Assembly (NCBI GenBank): GCA_009829735.1
Contig: CM020619.1
Span: 22,593,554-22,657,553, forward strand
DNA from: Pyropia yezoensis
Taxonomy: Eukaryota > Rhodophyta > Bangiophyceae > Bangiales > Bangiaceae
Length of the DNA stretch: 64,000 bases
Reading direction: 5' to 3'
The translations under genes were made by a program, and so were the position numbers. Under the pieces are notes generated by a model, which did not search any database, was not told where the DNA came from, and saw nothing but the letters and a program-made list of their open reading frames with translations. Shown in pieces: positions 8,857 to 17,539 of this stretch (position 1 is the stretch's first letter; every line of letters starts with the position of its first letter).

Positions 8857-10799
8857 TCGTTTCCCGCCGACTTGGCGTCCGAATCTGAGGGCGGGGAGGA
8901 AGACGACGAGTCCGAGGACGACGTGTCCGCCTCCTCCGCCGAGGGTGTGGCGACCGCGACGACCGGTCGAGACCCACCCTCGCGGCGTGAACGTACTTCG
9001 TTCGTAGCCGTCTTCTTACTCGCATTCCTAACAAGTTGTTGGATGCGTTTACTCAACTTGGGGCAATCATATGCCCAGTGTCCATCGGAGTTGCAGTTCC
9101 AACACCGATTGTCAGTTCCCGGAGGGGTCTTCCCAACTGGGGAAGACGAAGGGATACCCTGGGAAGTTCCCACGGCAGCTACCACCCTCTCCTTGCGGAT
9201 TCGGCGTGCCTCTCTCAACTCTCTGGCCTGGCGCGCCTCCTCCCGTTCCTTGGCCAACTCGGCCTGACGCTCCTGGCGTTGTTCCTCCCGCAACTTGCGG
9301 TAGGCCTCACCTCTGCGGTAGGCGAACCTGGCCAACTCGGCCAGGGTCGCCCGGGCAGTGTTATGCTCCCGGGTCTCCATCCGGACTGACCAATGGAGTC
9401 CCTCCACAAACCGACTCTTCACCACAGCTTGTGGATGAAGAAACCCACAAAGATTGTTGAGTTTACGGACTCGCTCCGCAAAGGACAACTCGTCCTCCGC
9501 CTCTACCTGATGGGCTTGCGTAAACTCCTCGACTTGAGAAGCCAACGCTGCCTCATCAACCATGGCTCTCAACAACCAGTTGACGAGCTCCAAATAGGAC
9601 GTCACCTCCCCAGCGCCTCCACTTGAGGAGCTGGGCATGACGGACATAAGTTCTGTCCGTAGGTCGCCCTTCGTAAACTCCTGTAGCATGTAAAAAGCCA
9701 TGCCTTCACTTATTGCATTGTCGTCACAGGCTTTTGTGAAACGACGTGGGAACTCAAAGACACGGAGGCGGGGAGTTCCGTCCCACTCCGCTTTGTGCCC
9801 AAAAGAATGAAGTGCATTCTTCTTTGCACGGCCCATGGCTCGGGCATGGTCAGGACCATACGCCACCGACTTGTTGTGGAGGGCGTAGGTCTCACAGTCA
9901 AAGATCCGCTCGTAGACCGGGTTGGCTACCTGGATCTTGGGCGGCACCTCACGTTGAGGGAACAGCCGCTGTGGCACTGGGGTAAGTTGACCCTCAGCGC
10001 CTGTAGTCTGGTACGGCGAGCTTGGTGTAGCCGCCGGCGTTTCCAAGGGGAGCTCCCCCGTGAAGGGCGTACGCCCCACCGAGAATGGTGTGGCTCCCAC
10101 GTTGGGAGTCACAGGGGTCCCCCCCTGTTCGGGGCGACCCGGAATAGGCGTCAGGAGGGATTCCCCCTGCGCCTGCGGGCTCGAAAGCCCCAATCCGGTC
10201 TGGACATTAAGGCCATCTGGCAAACTCGCCACAATCTGATTCAGAATAGTATTCGTCATCGTGACCACCAGGTCCGGCAAAGTCTGCCGCAACACATTGG
10301 TCGCCTCCCGACGGGCAGTTTCCGCGAGGAGTGGATTGACGACTCCAGTTGAGTCTCGGTCCGCCTCCGGGAGTCCGCCTGAGGGGTAACCACGTTCCTC
10401 AGGGGTCTCAACCGGGGGCATGGGCGCGAGCCCATCGCCGACCAACGGAGGTCCGCCGTCCTCCGAAAGCCTAGTTGGCGACGGCTCCAAGCCAAAGTTA
10501 GCTCCAACCCGAGTGGAACCCGCGGGGACAGTCCTCACCCCTTGGGACGTTCCCGTTGAGTATACCACGCGGTGGCCAGACTTCGGCCAACCCACATCAG
10601 AAGTGTCACCCGAGTGAACTCCCGACTGAGTCGGGGTGGCCTGTTGCCCGCCCGTACTTCCAGTCCTGCTGGCTTGAGGGACCTCTAGTCCCTCTGCGAC
10701 CCCAGGTAAACCCACCTGTGTCTCACCAGTATTCAAAGGCACTGAAGTATGTGCGTCACCCGTGTACTCCCCGGACGACGGAGGGTCCGAGCTAGCCAT
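8853..10799 (-). CDS. gag: Ty3/gypsy gag (element 3)
   Basis: The start is ATG 10797-10799 (MASSDPPSSGEYTG), giving 648 aa. The N-terminal ~280 residues are Gly/Pro/Thr-rich. A capsid-like helical region follows (FTKACDDNAISEGMAFYMLQ ... LSFAERVRKLNNLCGFLHPQ), then a charged coiled-coil stretch (KLREEQRQERQAELAKEREE), then a CCHC zinc knuckle CWNCNSDGHWAYDC for RNA binding, and a Ser/Asp-rich tail. The protein should form the particle shell. It begins 100 bp downstream of the primer-binding site and ends in the ATGA overlap with pol. The frame is intact. Confidence 0.9.
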   Translation of the reverse strand: MASSDPPSSGEYTGDAHTSVPLNTGETQVGLPGVAEGLEVPQASRTGSTGGQQATPTQSGVHSGDTSDVGWPKSGHRVVYSTGTSQGVRTVPAGSTRVGANFGLEPSPTRLSEDGGPPLVGDGLAPMPPVETPEERGYPSGGLPEADRDSTGVVNPLLAETARREATNVLRQTLPDLVVTMTNTILNQIVASLPDGLNVQTGLGLSSPQAQGESLLTPIPGRPEQGGTPVTPNVGATPFSVGRTPFTGELPLETPAATPSSPYQTTGAEGQLTPVPQRLFPQREVPPKIQVANPVYERIFDCETYALHNKSVAYGPDHARAMGRAKKNALHSFGHKAEWDGTPRLRVFEFPRRFTKACDDNAISEGMAFYMLQEFTKGDLRTELMSVMPSSSSGGAGEVTSYLELVNWLLRAMVDEAALASQVEEFTQAHQVEAEDELSFAERVRKLNNLCGFLHPQAVVKSRFVEGLHWSVRMETREHNTARATLAELARFAYRRGEAYRKLREEQRQERQAELAKEREEARQARELREARRIRKERVVAAVGTSQGIPSSSPVGKTPPGTDNRCWNCNSDGHWAYDCPKLSKRIQQLVRNASKKTATNEVRSRREGGSRPVVAVATPSAEEADTSSSDSSSSSPPSDSDAKSAGNE

Positions 10800-10899
10800 G
10801 TTGGCTGACGATCCGTATGACACGGTCCAAGTCCACCGTTCCTCTGAGACAGAGGGCCCCCTACACCCGGGTGCACCCGGAGGTAAAGTTTACCTCTGT

Positions 10900-10916
10900 C
10901 CCCTGCTGCTCCACCA
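10900..10916 (-). promoter_or_regulatory. Primer-binding site of element 3
   Basis: Minus-strand TGGTGGAGCAGCAGGGG lies two bases from the LTR that begins at 10919. It is identical to the sites of elements 1 and 2 although their LTRs differ, so the primer tRNA is a shared trait of this clade. Confidence 0.8.
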
Positions 10917-10918
10917 AA

Positions 10919-11387
10919 TGTGGCAAAAACCACTAGCACACACGGCACCCAAGTTGGGGCGGTGTGCTAGGGCTGCCTCCCGTGTCGGGGGAACCGGAAG
11001 AAGTGCAAGTCGCACACACTCTGTCCCTGTTGTGGGGCAACCCCCCCACGGACAAACAAGAGGATGGTGTGTGGTCCAACAGTTTCTTGGTCGGGACGGG
11101 GACGCAGGGCCAAGCCCCGCTGTCCCTCCCCTTATCCCCCCAGGGTCCACTCAGAATCTCGCCACTCAGAATCTCCCACCCCAGCACCTGCCCACCGGGC
11201 CACACGAAAATTCAAGACGATAAATGCAGAAAACCCTCAAATCCAAGTTGGATTTACTACTAAGCTAACTATCCCGAACTTAGGGAATATGGACCCAAAT
11301 GCAGGGGGAGGAACGGATCAGGCTAGTGGCCTGCCGCCCCTTGCATGGCACGTGTTGCCCCCCTACCTGGGGGTCAATACTGCCACA
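10919..11387 (-). repeat. 5' LTR of element 3
   Basis: A 469-bp segment with a perfect 7-bp terminal inverted repeat (TGTGGCA ... TGCCACA). It lies directly before the primer-binding site, gag and pol on the minus strand. No second copy occurs between the pol end and 3014, so the 3' LTR was either lost or displaced beyond the left edge by insertion of element 2. The LTR abuts the left arm of a foldback element at 11388. Confidence 0.75.
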
Positions 11388-11649
11388 CTCCGCCCCCCCC
11401 CCCCACCCCCCCCCCCTCCACTACCACAGACGAGCACACCTGCCGTTGCCGTCGAGATGGCCATCGACCGCCACCGCCGACGCTGACGCCCACCGACGTC
11501 ACGACCGTCAAACGCCGTCATTGCCACGGACGAGGCCGCCGCCACCGTCGCCTCGGACACCCACCGCCGCCAAAAAGACGGACGGCGAGTACTACGACAG
11601 CACATCATAATCGTCACCATCGTCGCTGCCGCCGCCGTCACCGACGTTC

Positions 11650-11681
<32 letters not shown>

Positions 11682-13460
11682 TCCGATCGCCAGCAGCCGT
11701 CCCGCGGCCAGATCGCTGCGACGTCGGTAGAGGAGGCGACGACGGTGACGGACAATCCGCCACCAGAAGCACTCCACGGATTTCAAAAAGTGGCCGGTCA
11801 ACTCGAGGCTTGTCATTGTGCGGCTGTCGAGCCTTCATCAGTCGATCTCATCAAATATCGCAATGTGCCAGGAAATGTACAGGGTAAACTTTGAAATGCT
11901 GCGGATCCCATTCACGCTGAGTCTGTTGGGAACGAGCTTCGATCGATCGCAGAGACAGGGCCACCAGGCAAGAAGCCAACTTGCATCAATATGGACACCT
12001 CTCCCGTGAGGTCTGGCCTTGGTCAACGGCACTCACCAGAGTACCGGCAGCAGGTTCAGGCACGTGGACAGGCCTGGGTTGCCCAAGCTGCCATTGGCTG
12101 CCCATGCCCTCGCGACTTGGTGGTCCACCTCCGACATGAGAAACGCCGCAGCACGGTGTCCGGGCACTTTATAGAAAAGCACTATAGCAGCGGCAGATGC
12201 AAAACAAAGCCACGCAGTCGACCTGCCCAACCTGCTATGGTGCTTTTCCCAAAAATGGCCACCTCGGTGGGGGAACGCAACCTTGGATGCAAACAGCAAC
12301 AGTATCTGGCCCACTTGATCGCGGGACTGGTCCACATTACGTGCAGCCAATAGTAGGGCACGGAGCGCGCAGATCGCACCGGCCACAGGCTGAGATGCAT
12401 GTACCTCCAGAGAATGTGACGGTTGGGCACGTCATTTGGGCCATCTGCCCACGCATGCTGAGCAATCAAATCAGCACACGTTGCAAGACCAGCCTCGTGA
12501 TTACATTGACCAATCGCATGCTCGACACGTTTTCGCAGGTTGCCGGAAGCGTCCGCAACCAGCACTCGCAGGCCGCAACCCGGACTGGAAGACCCGGCCT
12601 GGTTTCACGGAACGACTTGGGTCCGCCTCTGAGATTCAAAGGGCCAATAACCATGAAGGCCTGAGGGGGTCGTGAGGCCACATAGTTATCGTGCTTTTCT
12701 ATAAAATGCCCGGACACCGTGCTGCGGCGTTTTTCATGTCGGAGGTGGACCACCAAGTCGCGAGGGCGTAGGCAGCCAATGGCAGCTGGGGCAGCCCAAG
12801 CCCGTTCACGTGCCTGGGCCTGCTTCCTGTACTCTGGTGAGTGCCGCTGACCAAGGCCAGACCTCACGGGAGAAGTCTATCTGTGAGGCGAGTTGGCTGC
12901 TTGCCTGGTGGCCCCGTCTCTGCGATCGATCGAGGCCAGTTCCCAACAGTCCCAGCGTGAATGGGATGTGCAAACTGTTTAAGCTTACCCTGTACATTTC
13001 CTGGCACATCGCGATAATTCTTGAGATCGACCGACGACGGCTCGACAGCAGCCACACATTGACAGGACTCGAGTTGGCAGGCCACTTCTTGAAATATGTG
13101 GAATGCTTCTCGTGGCGGATTGTCCATCACCGTCGTCGCCGCCACCGCCGTCGTCGCCGCGATCTGGCCCGCCGGCGATCGGCGGCGGCGGCGACGGCGG
13201 CGGCGGACGCGATGGTGGCGGCGACGTCACGGATGGTGGTAACGATGATGCTGTGCTGTCGTACTGCTCGCTGTCCATATTTTTTGCGGCGGTGGGTGTC
13301 CGTTGCGACGGTGGCGGCGGCCCCGTCCGTGGTGATGACGGTGGATAACGGTCGTCACGTCGGTGGGCTTCAGCGTCGGCGGTGGCGGTTGATGGCGACC
13401 TCGACGGCGACGGCAAGTGTGCTCGTCTGTGGTGGTGAAGGGCAGGGGGGGAGGGGGCGG
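11388..13460. mobile_element. Long foldback element (arms about 790 bp)
   Basis: The left arm (about 11388-12182) and right arm (12691 to about 13460) are imperfect reverse complements. Shared landmarks include ACAGACGAGCACACCTGCCG against its complement near 13410-13435, the GATCGATCGCAGAGAC block at 11939, and the CCGGGCA/TATAGAAAAGCAC end at 12157-12182 against 12691-12716. The axis is near 12435 and about 510 bp of loop separates the arms. There is no coding capacity I trust: the arms mirror each other as Pro/His-rich and Gly-rich frames, which is composition. It looks like a non-autonomous foldback or large MITE. Confidence 0.75.
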
Positions 13461-14975
13461 CGGCTGAGGGGGAGAGAAGGCGGTGGAGTGGGGGGACGGG
13501 GGCGGTGGAGCCGGGGGGGGGGGAGCGGTGGAGGGGGGGGGGGGGGGGGGGCTGCGGTGGATGTGGGTGGTGAGCGACGGTGGAGGCGGGGATAGTTGCT
13601 GTGGCGGTAGTGGTGAGCGACGGAGGGGGGGGGGATGGTTGCGGTGGTGTTGGATGGGCTGTCGGCGGGGGAGGAGGGTCGGCGCGGCGGCGGCGGGCTC
13701 GTTTGCTGAGGCGGCGGGCTCGTCTGCGGCGGCGGCAAGGGCGGTTGCGTTCATCCACGGCGGCAAGAGGTGTCCACGTCTGGCGATTGAGGTGGGGGGA
13801 GGTGCACGACGGCGGCAGTGGTGTAATGAGGGGCCGGAGGGGGGGGGCTGCTGCGGTTGTGATGGTGGGGGTGGGAAGGAGGGGACGGCGCAGAGAGTGG
13901 CGGGTGGGGGGGGACGGTGGTGTGGAAAGCTATATGGAGGGTGGGGGGGAACTTTTGGTAGTGCGCTTGTGGTTGTGCGGGTGGTGGATGCGTGAAGAGG
14001 CGATGGATGGTAGGAGGGGGGTTCATGGTGAGGGGGTGGGGGGGGGAGGTGGGTGCTAGAGCTGGTGGGGTGCTTGGGGGGAGGAGGCGCTCGGGGGCCG
14101 GAGGGGTCGTTGGGGGCGACCCCGCCGCCTCTGTTCTTTTATCAGTAGTTTTTCCTTACTTTCTTCTCCCCTATCGTTGAGGTGATGGGCGAGTTTTTTG
14201 GCCGGTTGTTGTGACTGCTTTTCAGGTGAAGGGAACTGTAGCGGTGGCGGCCGTGGGCTTTTCGGCGGTCGTGGAGAGGGACGGCTGCGGCGATGTCGTC
14301 GCTGTGGCGGTTTTCCGCCGCGGTGGTGCACGTTGCCGCCTCCGGTGGTGACGACAACCAGATGGAGGTGGCGGTGGCGGCGATCGTGCTTTGGGGGAGC
14401 AGTCGAGCGGCGACTGCGATTGTGGCTGCGGGGGGGGAGTGGCGGTCGCTACTGCGCGCTGAGGTGACAGGGTTGAAGGAGCGGCGTTCGCTCAGGTGCC
14501 ACCGCTGAGGACGTTGTTTGTCCTGGTCCGTCGTGGTGGAGGAGGGATGGGGGGAGTGGACACGACGGCTGCGTGGACGTGCAGACGGGGGCCGGAGGAG
14601 GGGACAGCTGTTGTCGTCGTGGTACGAGTGGGGGGGGGGGCTGCGATGATTGTGCCGGCTGTGTGGGGATGGCCGTAAGGGGCTCGACGTTGGGAGGGGC
14701 CAGATAATGGCCGCAGAGTGCTCGTGATGTAGGAGCTTGGTTGGGTGCTGCGCCGGGGATTTGTGCCGGGGGGGGCTTCGTGCTGGGGGGGGGGCGGGTG
14801 TAGGCAGAGGGGTGGGGGTGTTTGGGGAAGGGGCGGGGGCAGGGGTAGACTAAATAGTTGGGTCGCCACCGCAGTTCTTTTTCTCCTTGTGTTGGGGGTG
14901 ACAGGCACGCTTCGTCGCAGTTTGTGACGGTGGAAAGCCGCTGTGGAGGTACCGCGGCGGTGGGCTCGTGGGGGG
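13461..14975. other. G-rich non-coding stretch, no gene seen
   Basis: The plus strand is dominated by GGTGG, GGCGG and long G runs. Every frame is open for long distances and gives only Gly, Val, Arg or Pro/His-rich translations. No domain, intron boundary or start context stands out. Confidence 0.5.
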
Positions 14976-14979
14976 ACGG

Positions 14980-15172
14980 GGCCGCCACCGCCACCGCCAC
15001 CGCCACCGCCACCGCCACCGCCACCGCCACCGCCACCGCCACCGCCACCGCCACCGCCACCGCCACCGCCACCGCCACCGCCACCGCCACCGCCACCGCC
15101 ACCGCCACCGCCACCGCCACCGCCACCGCCACCGCCACCGCCACCGCCACCGCCACCGCCACCGCCACCGCC
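14980..15172. repeat. (CCACCG)n hexanucleotide array
   Basis: About 32 nearly perfect copies of a CCACCG unit run without interruption for about 190 bp. Depending on frame and strand it would translate to poly-Pro, Thr-Ala, His-Arg, poly-Gly or Val-Ala. The surrounding frames look spurious, so I treat it as a microsatellite. Confidence 0.9.
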
Positions 15173-15440
15173 GGCGGCGACCGCCGCGTCGCCGTGCCTG
15201 CCGCCACCCGGGTGTGGCCGCAACGGCACGCCGGGGTGGCGATGATGGTGGGGGGACGACGGTGGTGGATGTGGGTGGAGGACAGGGTGGGGAACGACGG
15301 TGCGTGCACCCGGAAAGAAAAGCTTCTGGTAGCTGCCAGTGGTCAATGGGTGCTTCTGGGCCTCACGCTGGAGATCACCGTAAAAACTTGGTGCCAAATT
15401 ATCTTGTACATCGTGTTCCGTGGCGAATTTTGCGATAGAA

Positions 15441-15526
15441 CGCTCGGCTTGAGCGCCGGAGGGAGACCCATCCGCTTTGAGGGCGCTCGGCTGGAGCGCC
15501 GGAGGGAGACCCATCCGCTCCGAGGC
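15441..15526. repeat. Tandem duplication, two 43-bp copies
   Basis: Two adjacent copies begin CGCTCGGCTT and CGCTCGGCTG (15441 and 15484) and share GAGCGCCGGAGGGAGACCC. They differ at only a few bases. Confidence 0.7.
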
Positions 15527-15599
15527 CCCACGAAGTCACCAAGTCGATACAGGCGCGCCACGAGGACGCAGAGGCTAGCCCAGCCTCCTTTTCGAAGTG

Positions 15600-16295
15600 G
15601 CCGGTGCGTGTGCCATGGTGAGAAGGCGATCAGTTGGACATGGGTTCTCTGCAGAGTGACCTCACGTCATTGCCGAAAAGCAGGAAGACGACTCTGTTTC
15701 TGACACGAACAATCAACGTCCCCGCGGTTCCCACAACACGAGAAAATGGGAGATCCTCTGTGGATCAACTGCTCTTTGCTCGTCCAATGGCAAGCCGCCA
15801 TGAAATTCCAACTTGTGTGGGGCAGCGTCGAAAGCTCCCTGACGCGGTCTGGAGGCTGCGGCGTTCCGAGCCCATTTCAGGCCTGGCTGGTGTCTGCGGC
15901 TGCGACGTTCCAGCCAATTGGGGGCAGGGGCGCCCCCAGTGCCTCAGTTAGCAGATGGATCGGCCGGACGCCGACCTGGGGAATCGTATCGTGCGGCGTT
16001 TGCACCCCATTCTGGAGGGCCACCCGGCGCGGTGCGGAGGTTTTTTCAGCGAATAAGTGGGTCACAGAGTGGCCCAACAGGAGCAACGGAGAGGCCTTCT
16101 TTTCGGGCCAGCGGGTGACACGTCCGGCGGGGAGATACAAATCGCGAGCTTTTCCACGTGAGGCAAACGAGATGATTGGAATTCCCGGGCCTGGTGGCTG
16201 GAACGTTTTGCCTCAGTCCGACGTAGTGTCCGGACCACCCCCGCCCAGGCCAATGGAACAGTGTCTGAACAGACAGCGCAAACGCCGCACGTTCT
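15600..16295. other. Unassigned intergenic sequence
   Basis: GC is lower here than in the flanks. No ORF shows a recognisable domain. The right end runs into the conserved end motif at 16296-16321 that also bounds the loop of the foldback at 12157-12716, so this may be the inside of a related but truncated element. Confidence 0.35.
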
Positions 16296-16321
16296 TGTCC
16301 GGGCATTTTATAGAAAAGCAC
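16296..16321 (+). repeat. Third copy of the foldback arm-end motif
   Basis: This 26-bp motif contains CCGGGCATTTTATAGAAAAG and is followed by CACGATAAC. It matches 12157-12182 and the complement of 12691-12716, along with flanking bases that include AACGCCGCA upstream. It marks a second member of the same element family. Confidence 0.65.
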
Positions 16322-16348
16322 GATAACAACCCGAGACCCGCATTATAG

Positions 16349-16462
16349 TGCGTCCCGTAAAAAGTGGACGTGCTCGTGTCGTGATCATGTCAAATATCGG
16401 CCACTGGACCAATCAAACCCACCCTGCACGACCCGTGCACGTCCACTTTTTGCGGGACGCAC
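16349..16462. repeat. Short foldback (arms about 30 bp)
   Basis: The left arm contains GTGCGTCCCGTAAAAAGTGG and the right arm at 16427-16462 is its near-perfect reverse complement, with about 48 bp between them. It would form a stable hairpin. It follows the end motif at 16296-16321 by only about 27 bp. Confidence 0.7.
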
Positions 16463-16469
16463 ACTAGCA

Positions 16470-17539
16470 CACCAGACTGGAACCACCTCGCCCATTTCAC
16501 CGGTCCACAGCAACCCACGGCAACCTGTGACACGGTGTGCGCAGTGGTCCCCGGAAGCCCGCAAACTGGCCATCGCCGAGCACGTGACCCCCACAACCAG
16601 CACTACTTACCAACACAATCGAGCTCCCCGAAAGTCTGGCGGACGTGTGACACGCCTGGAAGACCATCCAGGGGCGGTGTCGAGGTCCCGTCAAAGGTTG
16701 CATTCCACACCGATGTGGCCATTTTTTGGAAAAGCACCATACGCTCGCCCCCCTCCCGGGGTTTAAATTTAAAAATGCAACGGGCGTGAAGGGTCGCCTC
16801 GCACCGCGTCGGCCCGCCGTTCGGCGATCGCGGCAATGAAACACTTCGCGCACCGCCCCGAACCCCTCGCTGCGCTCCTCGCCCGCTCGCCGTCAGCAGG
16901 GAGGCTTGTCCCCCCCCCCCACAACGCAACGCCGCCCCACACCGCCACGCCCCGACTGTGGTTCTGTTGCCACGAGGGAAGCCATCCAATACAACCCACA
17001 CACGTTTGCCACGAGGGAGGTCGCACCGCATATAGTGCACCCGTCTCCCCATCTACCTGCTCTTGGCTCTGGCGACGCTCATGAAGGCTACGGGGAGGAA
17101 AGAGGCGAGAGACGGCAGACAGCGTGCACTGGAGAATGAGGGGGGGCGGCGACGGGAGGAAGGGACCGCTGTCGCTGAGCAAGAGGGGTCGCGGCGGCGT
17201 TAGCATTCGCCCTCCACCCCCTCTGACCAAACTGCACCCCGCCGGGGACAGGGGAGCGACCACCATGCCCATTGCTCAGGCGGAAGCCGCTGCAGTGCAG
17301 GCAGGTGGCCCTGAGAGCAAAGGCCGTGCCACCCGCACCGGCTACGGCAAGCGGCGGCGGCGACTCCGTCGCCGGCGCTCCTGGTCGACCGCTGGGCCGA
17401 CTGGGAAGACGGGGAGTCACGCGACTCGGACGGTGGTGGTTACCTTGCTCCCACCCGCCGAGGTGCTACCCGGCATATCACCTCGCCCGCCACCACTGTC
17501 TTGTTCCCCCCCTCCACCTTGGCTCCTCCATCTCCTCAG
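16470..17539. other. Intergenic, upstream of the LPMO-like gene
   Basis: No supported gene. Around 16714-16738 the sequence GGCCATTTTTTGGAAAAGCA is close to the reverse complement of 12239-12262 inside the foldback loop, so part of this stretch is probably element-derived. The last few hundred bases should hold the promoter and leader of the gene starting at 17540, but no TATA box is clear. Confidence 0.4.

Noticed and set aside
13483-14508. Gly/Arg-rich and Pro-rich ORFs of 60-180 aa
   Set aside because: They arise from G-runs and GGTGG repeats, mirror each other on the two strands and lie within or beside the foldback.
15000-15480. Long frames through the (CCACCG)n array on both strands
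   Set aside because: The array is open in all six frames by composition; the flanking translations are also low complexity and lack any domain.
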